Shown: positions 15,652 to 25,392 of the stretch, piece by piece
How the letters are laid out: each line of letters opens with the position of its first letter
Numbering within the stretch: the first letter of the stretch is position 1
From: Candidatus Poribacteria bacterium
GTDB lineage: Bacteria; Poribacteria; WGA-4E; JAJDTR01
Direction of reading: 5' to 3'
DNA: 64,000 bases
NCBI GenBank assembly: GCA_028820655.1
Contig: JAPPIK010000048.1
Location: 40,959 to 104,958 of the forward strand
Made by a program: the position numbers and the translations under genes
The notes under the pieces: model-generated
Database searches by the model: none
What the model was told of the DNA's origin: nothing
Seen by the model: the letters and a program-made list of their open reading frames with translations, nothing else

Positions 15652-16179
15652 TTTCAATGCTCCTTCGTGATAGAGTTTCTTGGGTGAGGATGTATTGAAC
15701 GGCACATCCGAGATTTAATTTGAGGGTCGCAATAGATGGCATTTCATCGTTGCTAAAAAGGCGACATAAACCGAGGTTGCGAGATAAAACGTGGTCCATA
15801 ATATGTGAAGGCAGTCGTCGCCCAGCAATTTATAGCACGTTCAACGAATTGTGTTGGGGAAAAAAACATTGCGATTGCTTCCCCGCAGGCCGGAGATTTC
15901 CTCGATTAGGGTTCTTCCCTGCAATCCTTTGTGTTGACGTATTGTTTAAGGAGGGTTAAACTATGGGTTAGGGATGTGCGTGAAGGATCTGATTCTTGCC
16001 TAACTTGCTCCGGATTGATTTTCCGCTATCTCTAAGCCCTGCCGCCTAGAAACGCCGTAGCTAGCAACCTGCCTGTTACCGAGAAGCGTCAACTCTTGCC
16101 GGCGGCACCGTCGTTGGCATCTTGTTGGAGTAACCTGTTAAAAGCACAAGTCTAGTGGATATTGTTGCAGGATGTTGTC
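15652..16179. other. Intergenic region between divergent genes
   Basis: A 528-bp gap where transcription switches from minus to plus, marking the left edge of the plus-strand accessory block. Apart from the possible promoter at 15934-15962 I see nothing coding. A GGAGGGTTAAACTATGGGTTAG string near 15950-15971 pairs a good ribosome-binding site with a start codon followed almost at once by a stop, so no peptide is made from it. Confidence 0.4.
15934..15962 (+). promoter_or_regulatory. Possible sigma-70-type promoter
   Basis: TTGACG, 17-nt spacer, TAAACT, about 220 nt upstream of the glycosidase-like gene at 16180. The -35 matches consensus in five of six positions; the -10 is weaker. Inferred from spacing and hexamers only. 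Confidence 0.4.
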
Positions 16180-17670
16180 ATGGTTGTATGGCATAAGAAG
16201 TTTGATGGCAAAACAGCTGTAGCAGCGGCTATCATGCTCGCCATGGCATTCCATCTTCTCACGACGGACAGTGCCGACGGAAAAAAGGATGAGGACGTGA
16301 AAAATGACAGATACCTGTTGCTAGACCCCCGGGTTGTTGCTGCCGCGCAAAATGCACAGTTGACTCTTGGAGTGGTGGAAAAGCATCCTGCCAATCCCCT
16401 TTTTGGAGAAGACGAGGCATGGGAGAAACGCTATGACAACCTCTACGCAAGGGTTATCTATGACGAAGAGGAGCAGTTGTACAAGTGCTGGTACATGCCG
16501 TTCATCATTGACAACTCCGCCAAGGGCATGACGCATGAAGAGCGAGAGAGGACACCGTACAGATCACCGGAGGACAGGGACGAGGGGATTTGCTACGCTT
16601 TTTCCGAGGACGGTTTGCACTGGGAAAAACCAAAGCTTGGGCTTGTGGAGTTTCTCGGAAACAGCGAAAATAACATTGCCGTACGCGGACCCCATGGTGC
16701 GAGCGTGTTCAAGGATTTGCACGATCCGGATCCCGCGCGGCGATTTAAGGCGCTGATGATTGGTCACACCACGGGGCGCCAAATGTTGGCCGTGGCGTTC
16801 TCCGCCGATGGCGTTCGCTGGAGCAAGCAAATTCCCTGCCCCGAAGCCGGTATTGCGTGGGACAGCGCCAACAACGCTTTGTGGGTTCCCGAACGTGGCG
16901 AGTACGTCGGTTTTACTCGCATCAGCAGCGAAACCAAGGTTGTGGTGAACGGACAGGAACAGGGGGTGCGCGCCGTAGGGCGGGTCGCCAGCAAGGATTT
17001 TCTCACGTGGACGAAGGTTGAGCAGGTGTTCGAAGGGGAGCAGCCCCATTTACAGATTTACTGTATGCCGGTTTTCCGCTATCAGGGGATTTACCTCGGA
17101 TTGCCTGCGATCTACAACACGGAAACCGATCGAACGCATACCGAGTTGGCTTGGAGCCAGGATACGATTCAATGGCATCGCGTTTGCCCCGGCTCGCCGC
17201 TTATTCCGCAAGGCTCCGCGCGAGACGATTACGATTGGGGGTGCGTGTATCCTGCGGCAAACCCCGTCTTTTTGGACGAAGAGATTCGTCTCTACTACGG
17301 TGCCAGCGACGGTCCGCATTCCGGTTGGCGGCTTGGCTCTTTCTGTTTGGCGACGCTGCGTCCCGACGGTTTTGCCGGTTACGAGCCGATTTCGGCAGAT
17401 GTGCCCGCCGTCATTAAGACCAGACCGGTATCGGGCTATTTTGCGTCGCTGCGGATCACAGCCGATGTGAGGGAAGGCGGGTCTGTCCGCGCCGCAGTTG
17501 TCGATGAGCACGGAGTGCCAATCGTCGAGGGGGAACCCATCCACAATAGTGTCACCGAGAGTAGCGTAGCGTGGAGTGCGGGATGGGATCCGACCGCCGT
17601 TATGGGGACGAACGTTCGATTTAGGTTTGAGTTGCATAACGCGAAATTGTACTCGTTTAACTGCAATTGA
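16180..17670 (+). CDS. Exported five-bladed-propeller glycoside-hydrolase-like protein
   Basis: A 496-residue protein resembling the GH43/GH32-fold proteins common in Planctomycetes and relatives. The N-terminus has a basic patch and hydrophobic stretch (KTAVAAAIMLAMAFHLL), so it is probably exported or anchored. Propeller-like segments: KHPANPLFGEDEAWEKRYDNLYARVIYDEEEQLYKCWYMP, YAFSEDGLHWEKPKLGL, SADGVRWSKQIPCPEAGIAWDSANNALWVPERGEYVGFTR, LAWSQDTIQWHRVCPGSPLIPQG, and DWGCVYPAANPVFLDEEIRLYYGASDGPHSGWRLG. The start is the ATG at 16180 with AGGA upstream; a TTG frame from 16162 is an alternative. A tandem paralogue follows 56 nt downstream, and a sulfatase after that. Substrate cannot be named. 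Confidence 0.65.
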   Translation: MVVWHKKFDGKTAVAAAIMLAMAFHLLTTDSADGKKDEDVKNDRYLLLDPRVVAAAQNAQLTLGVVEKHPANPLFGEDEAWEKRYDNLYARVIYDEEEQLYKCWYMPFIIDNSAKGMTHEERERTPYRSPEDRDEGICYAFSEDGLHWEKPKLGLVEFLGNSENNIAVRGPHGASVFKDLHDPDPARRFKALMIGHTTGRQMLAVAFSADGVRWSKQIPCPEAGIAWDSANNALWVPERGEYVGFTRISSETKVVVNGQEQGVRAVGRVASKDFLTWTKVEQVFEGEQPHLQIYCMPVFRYQGIYLGLPAIYNTETDRTHTELAWSQDTIQWHRVCPGSPLIPQGSARDDYDWGCVYPAANPVFLDEEIRLYYGASDGPHSGWRLGSFCLATLRPDGFAGYEPISADVPAVIKTRPVSGYFASLRITADVREGGSVRAAVVDEHGVPIVEGEPIHNSVTESSVAWSAGWDPTAVMGTNVRFRFELHNAKLYSFNCN

Positions 17671-17726
17671 AATTAGAGATGCAATCAGAAAAAAAATTCT
17701 GACAACTTGCCTCATAAGGGCTCGAC

Positions 17727-19604
17727 ATGGGAACGATAAAAAACTTCGGAATCTTGGGTGTAGCGTCGGTGTGCACCTGGCTCGTGAGTAACATAGTTCT
17801 CGGGAACGCCCCGTCAGATTCGTTGACAGAGCACATTTTCAGCAAAGCCGGCCCTCATGCGATGCTCGCGGCAGGGGCGGAAACCGACCAAGATTCCAGG
17901 CAGGAAGAACCATCGGAGGAAAGGATGAAAAACAAGCAGAAAGACAAAGGCGAGACGCTCTACAACAGCATCCTTCTGCCTGAAAATTGGCCGCCTGACT
18001 ATGGCGGGTGGACGCGGGATCCGATGCCTGTCCCATATCTCGACAGTCCGCCGGAGGTTATCAACATCGATGTCGGAAGGCAACTGTTCGTGGACGATTT
18101 CCTGATTGAGGAAACCACGCTGGGACGCAAGTTCCATCAGCCGACATACTACGAGGGAAACCCGATCATCAAGCCGGACAGGGAGTGGGAGCATCACGGT
18201 CCCGCCCCTTTCGCCGGTCCGTTCAGCGGCGGCGTCTGGTACGACCCGAAGGACAAACTTTTCAAGATCTGGTACACCGGAGGTTACATCAAATACAGTT
18301 GTTATGCCACCTCCGACGACGGAATCCACTGGCAGAAAACCGAGCAGGATGTTGTCCCCGGGACGAACATCGTGATTGACCACGGAAAGGAATTGCCGCC
18401 GATTCCGCCGGAATTTCCCGAGAAAAAACATATCCGACCGATCGACACCACGAGCGTGTGGATCGACTATCAGGGTGATGACCCGCTGTCCCGGTACAGA
18501 ATCTTCTACACGACCTGGCATGTAGGTCTCCCGGATCGTCTTGGTGAGGACTCCGCAGTCGCCTACCGGACTTCAGCCGACGGGGTACACTGGTCCGAGC
18601 CGATTGCCAGTTCGGGTGTCGTTGGGGACCACACGAACGCACACTACAACCCGTTCCGAGACAAGTGGGTTATCAATATCCGCAGCGGAAGAGAGACCGG
18701 ACGGGCGCGCGCTTACGTCGAGGGAGATACCCCCGTCGAGGCCGTGAAATTGGCGGAGGTGAGACCCGAAGGAAGGGTTGTTCCGTGGCTGGGCGCAGAC
18801 TTGCTGGATCCGCGCAATCCCAAGCCCGAAAGCGCCGATATCCTACCCCAATTGTATCATTTCGATACGGTGGCCTATGAGAGTTTGATGCTTGGGTACT
18901 TCTCCATTTGGCACGGCCCTGAAAACAACGTGTGCCACGACAGGCATGTACCGAAGCGGAACGAGGTGGTACTTGGGTTTAGCAGGGACGGATTCCATTA
19001 CGACCGACCGGATCGGCGGCCCTTCTTTGAAGCGACGGAAACGGACGGCGCATGGAACTGGGGTAATGTGCAGTCGGCGAGCGGTGCGTGCCTGGTCGTC
19101 GGAGACAGGTTGTTCCTGTATTTCACCGGTCGCAACCTGCCTGAAAAGGATAAACTCTGGGACGGGTTCGTGAATACCGGGCTTGCATTCCTGCGGCGCG
19201 ACGGGTTCGCCTCCATGGATTCGATACAAGACCCCGGTACACTGACGACAAGACCGGTCAGGTTTTCTGGGAAACACCTTTTTGTCAATACGGATTGCGA
19301 TCAGGGGGAGCTAAGAGTGGAAGTGCTAGATGAGGACGGCAATGCGGTTGCGCCTTTCACGCTGGACAACTGTATTCCGCTCACGGTCGATAAGACGGCG
19401 CATCGGGTGGAGTGGAAAAACGGGGCCGACCTATTAAGCCTGGCGGGCGAACCCGTTAGATTTCGTTTTCATCTAAGGCTGGGTGAACTCTATTCCTTCT
19501 GGGTCAGTCCTGACGAATCCGGCGCGAGTCATGGCTACGTTGGCGCCGGAGGACCCGGGTATACCAGCTTTGTTGACACCGTAGGCGAGGAAGCCTATCG
19601 TTGA
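17727..19604 (+). CDS. Exported propeller glycoside-hydrolase-like protein, paralogue of the preceding gene
   Basis: A 625-residue protein with an N-terminal hydrophobic segment (FGILGVASVCTWLVSNIVLG) and then a low-complexity charged linker. The core begins with INIDVGRQLFVDDFLIEETTLGRKFHQPTYYEGNPIIKPDREWEH, characteristic of this propeller family. It continues with VWYDPKDKLFKIWYTGGYIKYSCYATSDDGIHWQKTE, YRTSADGVHWSEPIASSG, SRDGFHYDRPDRRPFFEATETDGAWNWGNVQSASGACLVVGDRLFLYFTGR and LAFLRRDGFASMD, the last shared with the upstream gene as LATLRPDGFAGYE. A C-terminal beta domain ends the protein, as in its neighbour. Likely co-transcribed with the preceding gene. A role in polysaccharide breakdown together with the sulfatases is inferred. 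Confidence 0.65.
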   Translation: MGTIKNFGILGVASVCTWLVSNIVLGNAPSDSLTEHIFSKAGPHAMLAAGAETDQDSRQEEPSEERMKNKQKDKGETLYNSILLPENWPPDYGGWTRDPMPVPYLDSPPEVINIDVGRQLFVDDFLIEETTLGRKFHQPTYYEGNPIIKPDREWEHHGPAPFAGPFSGGVWYDPKDKLFKIWYTGGYIKYSCYATSDDGIHWQKTEQDVVPGTNIVIDHGKELPPIPPEFPEKKHIRPIDTTSVWIDYQGDDPLSRYRIFYTTWHVGLPDRLGEDSAVAYRTSADGVHWSEPIASSGVVGDHTNAHYNPFRDKWVINIRSGRETGRARAYVEGDTPVEAVKLAEVRPEGRVVPWLGADLLDPRNPKPESADILPQLYHFDTVAYESLMLGYFSIWHGPENNVCHDRHVPKRNEVVLGFSRDGFHYDRPDRRPFFEATETDGAWNWGNVQSASGACLVVGDRLFLYFTGRNLPEKDKLWDGFVNTGLAFLRRDGFASMDSIQDPGTLTTRPVRFSGKHLFVNTDCDQGELRVEVLDEDGNAVAPFTLDNCIPLTVDKTAHRVEWKNGADLLSLAGEPVRFRFHLRLGELYSFWVSPDESGASHGYVGAGGPGYTSFVDTVGEEAYR

Positions 19605-19652
19605 GCGGTATTCGGGATATAAGTTGATTGTTCATCACGCTTGACAAGAAAT

Positions 19653-19669
19653 GGTGGGCGGTGCCCACC
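19653..19669. repeat. Short hairpin, TAGGGTGGGC type
   Basis: Perfect 7-bp arms GGTGGGC / GCCCACC around GGT, followed by CTAC. Similar GGGTGGGC...CCCTAC strings occur at 25338 and, as a GCGC variant, at 33083-33107. It lies between the propeller gene and the sulfatase and could act as a weak terminator or a processing hairpin. Confidence 0.55.
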
Positions 19670-19730
19670 CTACGAATGTACTTAATCAGTGGGAAATGTT
19701 GATTCTTGAAACGCGTGTGAATGTGGGGAA

Positions 19731-21323
19731 ATGGGTGAGAATAGAATAGCAGGAAACAAATTGAGTCGACGCGAACTCCTCAAGATGGCGGGAAGTGCGG
19801 CTACGGCATCCGCAATTGCTCCATTTAGCGGTGTCACCGCCTCTAACGAAGGAAACGAAGACGCTATGGGAGGAATGGATAAACCTAACATCGTGTTGAT
19901 TATGGCGGACGACATGGGCTGGTCGGACGCGGGTTGTTACGGAGGCGAAATCGAAACACCGCATCTCGACGCCTTGGCTGCCGAGGGATTGCGATGTAGC
20001 CAGTTCTGCGTGAATGCGGTCTGCGTTCCCACACGTGCCTCACTGATGACCGGGCTGTACTGTTGGGCAGATGAGCGAAATACGCGGTTGTCTCCGAATC
20101 GGGTCACGGTTGCGCAACTCCTGCGCTCGGCGGGCTACCGCACGTCCATCAGCGGAAAGTGGAATGTGCCGGTGCAGGGCAGTCCGTTAGACTGGGGTTT
20201 TGACGAATACTATGGTTTTGGCGATATCCCGTCGAACTATTTCAACCCGGCGTTGCGAGATCTGAAATTCGGGGGTTTCCGCCCTCCGGTCATGCACAAT
20301 GAAGAGGTAGTCTCGGAGTTTCCCGACGATTACTATCTCACCGATGCGATTAACGATCATGCGGTAGAGACAATCAAGCGCTTCGCTACACGGGGCGATC
20401 CGTTTTTCGCATATGTCGCACATTTAACGCCGCATAGCCCGCTCCAAGCCAAACGGGAAGACATCGCAAAGTATCGTGGAAGATTCATGACGGGTTGGGA
20501 AGAGTTGCGAAGAGAACGCTACGAACGACAACTCGGCATGGGGCTGTTGAACCCAGAAACCCGGCTGCCGGAAAATGTCCCGGATCTCCCCTCATGGGCT
20601 AGCGAGGAACACAAGGAATGGCAAGATTTGCGCATGGCGATCTACGCCGGTATGATTGACTGCATGGATCAAGGAATCGGACGTATTCTGGGGGCTCTGC
20701 GGGATTGCGGCGCCGACCGGAATACGATTGTTCTCTTTTTGTCGGACAACGGCGGCGACGGGTACGAGAGGTCGGATCGCGATAGTCCGGACATCCTACC
20801 CGGCGGAATCGACACCTATTGTTCGCCCGGCCCCGGGTGGGGTTCGCTGCACAATACGCCGCTGCGAAGTTTCAAGGAGAGCCTGTATGAGGGCGGTATC
20901 GCCTCGCCGCTCATCGTTCGCTGGCCCGGAGTAACCGCCGCAGGTGGCGCAATTACCCACGAATTTGGACACGTCATGGACGTCTTGCCCACGCTTTGCG
21001 ATGCGGCGGGCGTTGAGTACCCCGAAGAGTATGACGGCCGCAAACTCGATCCCTGTGAGGGACGGAGTCTCCTGCCCGTCTTCCAAGGCAATCAACGGGA
21101 GGGGGATGACTGGCTGTTCTGGGCGCTGCGCGACGACAGAGCGGTGCGCCGAGGCAACTGGAAAAGCGTTGGACGCGGCAATCCGGATGATTTGAACAAT
21201 TGGGAACTCTACGACCTAGAACGCGACCGCACCGAATCGGCGGATGTGGCAAAGGAGAATCCCGAGATTCTGAAACAGATGGTAACTGCGTGGCGTCATT
21301 GGTTGGAGAGAATGGATAGCTGA
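19731..21323 (+). CDS. Sulfatase, Tat-exported (type I, formylglycine-dependent)
   Basis: A 530-residue arylsulfatase-family protein. The N-terminus has a twin-arginine signal, LSRRELLKMAGSAATASAIAPF, so it is exported folded. Sulfatase features: KPNIVLIMADDMGWSDAGCYGG (metal-binding Asp pair), TPHLDALAAEGLRCSQFCVNAVCVPTRASLMTG with CVPTR as the CxPxR formylglycine site, GKWNV-like SGKWNVPVQGSPLDWGFDEYYGF, FFAYVAHLTPHSPL, TIVLFLSDNGGDGYER and the C-terminal RRGNWKSVGRG...ELYDLERDRTESADVA. Activity needs a formylglycine-generating enzyme, not seen in the window. The ester substrate is unknown. It sits with the two propeller proteins upstream, suggesting secreted breakdown of a sulfated glycan. 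Confidence 0.9.
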   Translation: MGENRIAGNKLSRRELLKMAGSAATASAIAPFSGVTASNEGNEDAMGGMDKPNIVLIMADDMGWSDAGCYGGEIETPHLDALAAEGLRCSQFCVNAVCVPTRASLMTGLYCWADERNTRLSPNRVTVAQLLRSAGYRTSISGKWNVPVQGSPLDWGFDEYYGFGDIPSNYFNPALRDLKFGGFRPPVMHNEEVVSEFPDDYYLTDAINDHAVETIKRFATRGDPFFAYVAHLTPHSPLQAKREDIAKYRGRFMTGWEELRRERYERQLGMGLLNPETRLPENVPDLPSWASEEHKEWQDLRMAIYAGMIDCMDQGIGRILGALRDCGADRNTIVLFLSDNGGDGYERSDRDSPDILPGGIDTYCSPGPGWGSLHNTPLRSFKESLYEGGIASPLIVRWPGVTAAGGAITHEFGHVMDVLPTLCDAAGVEYPEEYDGRKLDPCEGRSLLPVFQGNQREGDDWLFWALRDDRAVRRGNWKSVGRGNPDDLNNWELYDLERDRTESADVAKENPEILKQMVTAWRHWLERMDS

Positions 21324-21335
21324 ATATTCATTAGT

Positions 21336-21452
21336 GTAGGTTGGGTTGGACGAATAATCGCAAGTCCCAATCTGCGACGAGAGGGGTTAAGTATTTCGAA
21401 GATATTTCTCATCCTTAGCGGCAGAGTGAAACCCAACTCGACCCAGCCTAAG
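21336..21452. repeat. Element with terminal inverted repeats (TAGGTTGGGT type)
   Basis: The ends TAGGTTGGGTTGGACG (21336) and CAACTCGACCCAGCCTA (about 21436-21452) are imperfect inverse complements. They enclose about 80 bp of unrelated sequence with no coding potential. TAGGTTGGGTT...AACCCAACCTA elements are widespread small bacterial repeats. A second fragment family, GCCGCGG..GAGATCGCTCCTAC, follows at about 21501-21530 and recurs near 31382. Confidence 0.55.
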
Positions 21453-21629
21453 AGTTGCCTCGCGTCATCTAAGGAAGCAAACCGGTACGCGATAAGAAGC
21501 CGCGGCCTCGAGATCGCTCCTACGGTTGGCTTGTGTATGTGTAAGCGTGAATCTATATGACTATAGTCGCAATGACTATATAACCTTGTTTGGCGGAAAC
21601 CGGTGTTCACTAGTTTCATGTAGTTACCT

Positions 21630-23546
21630 ATGAGAGAAAGAAAAGACGCTTCAATTAACGGGGATACGAGCACCAATGGTCGATTCATCGTTCGCACCCT
21701 GATTTTCGGCTCCATCCTGATTATACTCAACTGTTACTGGATTATATCCGCAGAGAATCGAGTCGTCTATGAACTAACGGATTTCTCCATCTTCCCCACC
21801 GTGCTTTTTACGCTCGTCAGCGTTGCGAGTGTCAATCTGTTGTTGAAACGCTTCTTCAAGGGTTTGGCGTTGAGCGAGTCCGAACTCGCGATGACCTATA
21901 TCATGGTCTCCGTCGCCACCGCGCTCGCCGGGCACGACATCATTCGGCAGTTGGTGCCGTTGATGGCGAATCCCTTCTGGTACGCGACTCCGGAGAATGA
22001 GTGGGAAGATCTCTTTTTCCGGTTTATTCCCACATGGCTCGCCGTCGAAGATCGGGGCATCTTGCAAGGATATTTCGAGGGCGATGAGGACGCATATAAG
22101 AGTTTCTGGACCGCCGACTATCTCAATGCGTGGCTGACGCCGATCTTGGCGTGGACGGCGCTCGTTATTGTCCTGCTCTTCGTGATGCTCTGCATGAACA
22201 TCATCATCAGGAAGCAGTGGATTGAGTATGAAAAACTAAGTTATCCGCTGACGGTGATGCCGGTTGAGGTAATCGGCAACACCTCGAAACTGTTCTCCAA
22301 CAAATTTATCTGGCTGAGTTTCGGGCTTGCGTTCGCGCTCGAGATTCTCGCCGGTCTCAACTTTCTCTATCCCGTCGTTCCCGCGCTGAAAGCGAAGTTT
22401 ATCATTCCGTTTACCGAAAGACCGTGGAACACAATGGGCTGGGCGGGATCGGGAACATTGCCGGTCTACGTATATCCTTTCGCTATCGGATTCGGATATC
22501 TGATGCCTCTGGATTTATCGCTGTCGCTCTGGCTCTTCTTTCTGTTTTGGCAAGCGCAGGATGTCTTCTTCAACGCGACGGGTTGGACGACCGCCTCAGC
22601 GCTGCAGACGCAGCAGCGGGCGGGTGCTTGGATCGGAATCGGGGTCATGGCTGTCTGGTCGAGCAGACGGCACATCATGCGCGGATTGCGCGGGATGTTT
22701 TCCACAGCGGGTGGCGATCCCCTATATCCGTTTGCCGTGGTCGGCCTGGTACTGGGGATAACATTTGTCGTGGTCTTCTGGTTGTTTGCCGGTTTGTCGC
22801 CTTGGGTGGTGATTAGCTACTTCGTCATCTATTATGTGTTCTGCACCGCCATCACGCGAATGCGCGCGGAGCTCGGTCCGCCAACGCACGAGTTGCACGG
22901 AGCGCATCCGGATCAAATGATGGTCTGGTTCATGGGAACGAGGCCCCTCGGCGCGGCGAATTTGACCAATACCACGCTTCTCTCGTGGTTGGCGTACGGC
23001 TATCGTTCGCATCCGATGCCGCATCAGTTGGAAGGTTTCAAAATCGGTTCCACCTTCAAGTTGAGCGAGAATCGCCTCGTAGTGGCGATGATTGTGGCGT
23101 CAATCGTCGGCGCGATTATGTCGATCGGCGCGCATGTCGCCATTTATCACAAATTTCAGTTTCAACGCTGGGGCGTCGGCGAGTTTGCGCGTCTCCAGAA
23201 CTGGATCGCATTTCCTCAAACCACGGACATCGAATCTATCCAGCACATGACCTTCGGGTTTGTGTTTACCGTTATTCTCACCATCTTGAAGAAAGGATTC
23301 TTATGGTGGCCCTTCTACCCTGTAGGATACGCCGTGAGTGACGGTTGGGCGATGGGCTGGTTATGGTTTTCCATCTTCCTCGGTTGGTTGTTCAAGCAGT
23401 TACTGTTTGCCGGAGGAGGCATCAAATCCTACCGCCGGGCGCTCCCCTTCTTCCTCGGCTTGATCTTCGGCCAATTCCTGGCGGGAAGTCTCTGGAGCCT
23501 CCTCGCCGTAATCCTGAACAAAAATATGTACACTCTGTTTCCGTAG
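21630..23546 (+). CDS. DUF6785/DUF6784 family polytopic membrane protein
   Basis: A 638-residue inner-membrane protein with about 12-14 hydrophobic segments. Recognisable family blocks: ILNCYWIISAENRVVYELTDFSIFPTVLFTL, LSESELAMTYIMVSVATALAGHDIIRQLVPLMANPFWYATPENEWEDLFFRFIPTWLAV, RKQWIEYEKLSYPLTVMPVEV, FGYLMPLDLSLSLWLFFL, GPPTHELHGAHPDQMMVW and GWLFKQLLFAGGGIKSYRRALPFFLGLIFGQFLAGSLWS. This family is uncharacterised but looks like a transporter, with distant similarity to oligopeptide-type carriers. A full-length paralogue lies at 25393-27306 with the Gfo/Idh gene between. The Shine-Dalgarno signal is weak. Substrate unknown. Confidence 0.8.
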   Translation: MRERKDASINGDTSTNGRFIVRTLIFGSILIILNCYWIISAENRVVYELTDFSIFPTVLFTLVSVASVNLLLKRFFKGLALSESELAMTYIMVSVATALAGHDIIRQLVPLMANPFWYATPENEWEDLFFRFIPTWLAVEDRGILQGYFEGDEDAYKSFWTADYLNAWLTPILAWTALVIVLLFVMLCMNIIIRKQWIEYEKLSYPLTVMPVEVIGNTSKLFSNKFIWLSFGLAFALEILAGLNFLYPVVPALKAKFIIPFTERPWNTMGWAGSGTLPVYVYPFAIGFGYLMPLDLSLSLWLFFLFWQAQDVFFNATGWTTASALQTQQRAGAWIGIGVMAVWSSRRHIMRGLRGMFSTAGGDPLYPFAVVGLVLGITFVVVFWLFAGLSPWVVISYFVIYYVFCTAITRMRAELGPPTHELHGAHPDQMMVWFMGTRPLGAANLTNTTLLSWLAYGYRSHPMPHQLEGFKIGSTFKLSENRLVVAMIVASIVGAIMSIGAHVAIYHKFQFQRWGVGEFARLQNWIAFPQTTDIESIQHMTFGFVFTVILTILKKGFLWWPFYPVGYAVSDGWAMGWLWFSIFLGWLFKQLLFAGGGIKSYRRALPFFLGLIFGQFLAGSLWSLLAVILNKNMYTLFP

Positions 23547-24007
23547 CACAACTGGACAATCGCATTTGAAGTCCTTCGGTCTGGTCAGGACGAAAGTAAC
23601 CACGTAAATTTTGTTGCCTCAATCGGATTTGCTCCGGAAAGCGCCAGCGGCGCGGCAGGTGTATAGAATTAGCGAATATTCTCAATCCCAAGCCCCTGAG
23701 GGGCGATAGGTGGCTCGTATCTTGGATGCGTCGTTCAAATAAGGAGTATTTCGTAATGAGCGATCCGCACTCCTCAGAATTCATTAGAAAATGCTACAAC
23801 AGCCACCTATTTCATGTTTTTCTGTAGGTCGCTATCCAATTATCGCCCGGTTAGGTCTTTAGTATGGGTGCGATTGGCGTTGGTATACACGCGTCGCCCC
23901 TCGAGGGCTTTTGATATGTGCTGAATCGAAGTAGCTATACATCTTAAATTCCAATCTTATTCCAATCATTGCCCGTTACTTTCAATGGAGAGAAGAGAGG
24001 AAACGAT
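23547..24007. other. Intergenic region with short palindromes
   Basis: A 461-bp gap. It contains CCCCTGAGGGG with trailing CGATAGGTGGCTCG (about 23694-23717). A related CCCTCGAGGG lies at about 23899, and further AGCCCCAGAGGG copies at 38188 and 38270. I see no gene, RNA or clear promoter. Confidence 0.4.
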
Positions 24008-25279
24008 ATGACAGATGAACGAATTCGCGTCGGGTTTGTCGGCTGCGGAGGTATTTCGCGGTTGTATGCGGACATCTATGCAAGTCTGGTGGATATCGCT
24101 CAGGTGGTAGCCGTCGCCGATTTCGTGGATGAATTGGCTGAAAGGAAGCGAACTACCCTGAGTGAAGGCTATGCCATGGAAGCCCGCCAAGCGCGAATGA
24201 TGCTTTCGGAGACGCGGTCACCGGAAGAACACGGCCGTCTGCAACAACGGGTTGAGACTGCGGAAGCCGCAGCCAAGACCAAGATCCGGAAGTATGGTTC
24301 ACATGAAGAGTTGCTGAGAGATAGTGACGTGCAGGCAATTGTGCTCCTCACGACGCCCCCGGTTCGGCGGGAACCGACCGTTGCCGCGGCTGAAACGGGC
24401 CGCCATGTTTTCACCCAGGGCCCCATGGCGTGCAGTGTGGCGGAGGCTGACGCGATGACAGCAGCCGTTCGCAAGGCCGGAGTCAAATTCCATTCCCAAT
24501 GCGGCGCACGCTATCCGCGAGGAATGGTACTGGCGCGAAAAGCCGTGAAAAGCGGGAGGCTCGGCAAAATCGGCAGTGCTCGCGTCGAACTCAACTGGTT
24601 TCGTCCTCAAAGTTACTACAAGCGTTGGCACGGCACATGGGATGGGGAGGGCGGCGGTGCCTCCTTCCACCACGGCAGATACATTATCGATCCATTCTTG
24701 TGGGTTCTCGGTTCGCGAATCGAGGAGATATTTGCTTATTCGGGACCTACTCTGCGCGAGATTGAGCACGAGAGTTTGAGCCAGGCAGTCGTTAAGTTCG
24801 ACAACGGCGCGACCGGCACCATCCACGCCTCGCTGCTTAACCACAAGCAATCGCTGACGCCGGAAGGTCGGATCGAGGTTTTGGGGTACGACGCCTCTAT
24901 GTTGGTTGGCGAAGCGTACCATTCTCCACCGCTAAACACCACATTGGGGAGAAACAACTATTGGCAGGCAGAAACCACGTTCGCATCCAACGACAATCCG
25001 GCTGCGGTGGATGCGCTGGAAAGCCTAAGGTCGGAGGTGGCTGGCGTACCGGAAACCGCGACCGAGGCTTACCAGAGTCGACTGTTCCTGGAGAGCATTG
25101 CGAACGACACGGAGCCGCTCGTGCCGATCGATGTGCCGCGCCACCATGTGGAGGTGGTGCGAGCGATATACAAATCAACCGAGGAGCGCCAGCCGGTAAC
25201 GCTGCCGCTGGACAAAGACGACCCGTTTTACACCACCGCTGGAAAGCTTACTCACGGCGTAAAGCGCCCTCAAGTGTAG
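24008..25279 (+). CDS. Gfo/Idh/MocA family oxidoreductase
   Basis: A 423-residue NAD(P)-dependent dehydrogenase-like protein. The N-terminal Rossmann signature is IRVGFVGCGGISRLYADIY. Next come VVAVADFVDELAERK, YGSHEELLRDSDVQAIVLLTTPPVRREPTVAAAETGRHVFTQGPMA (the usual catalytic EKP is replaced by QGP), and the C-terminal domain with ARVELNWFRPQSYYKRWHGTWDGEGGGASFHHGRYIIDPFLWVLG. An insertion of about 30 residues (EARQARMMLSETRSPEEHGRLQQRVETAEAA) lengthens the segment after beta-2. Start at the ATG at 24008, with GAGAGGAAA upstream. The missing Lys of EKP suggests altered catalysis. Flanked by two DUF6785 membrane proteins, it may act on the compound they carry. Confidence 0.85.
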   Translation: MTDERIRVGFVGCGGISRLYADIYASLVDIAQVVAVADFVDELAERKRTTLSEGYAMEARQARMMLSETRSPEEHGRLQQRVETAEAAAKTKIRKYGSHEELLRDSDVQAIVLLTTPPVRREPTVAAAETGRHVFTQGPMACSVAEADAMTAAVRKAGVKFHSQCGARYPRGMVLARKAVKSGRLGKIGSARVELNWFRPQSYYKRWHGTWDGEGGGASFHHGRYIIDPFLWVLGSRIEEIFAYSGPTLREIEHESLSQAVVKFDNGATGTIHASLLNHKQSLTPEGRIEVLGYDASMLVGEAYHSPPLNTTLGRNNYWQAETTFASNDNPAAVDALESLRSEVAGVPETATEAYQSRLFLESIANDTEPLVPIDVPRHHVEVVRAIYKSTEERQPVTLPLDKDDPFYTTAGKLTHGVKRPQV

Positions 25280-25392
25280 ATAGAGAAACAGTGGCTAGTG
25301 ATTAGTGGTCAGTGGTTAGTTTGACCCCACCGGGAATGGTGGGCAGTTCTCATCCTACAAACTATAGACTAAAAACTAGAGAAAAAAGTGTC

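Noticed and set aside
15950-15971. Good ribosome-binding site followed by ATG
   Set aside because: The frame stops after two codons, so there is no peptide to annotate.
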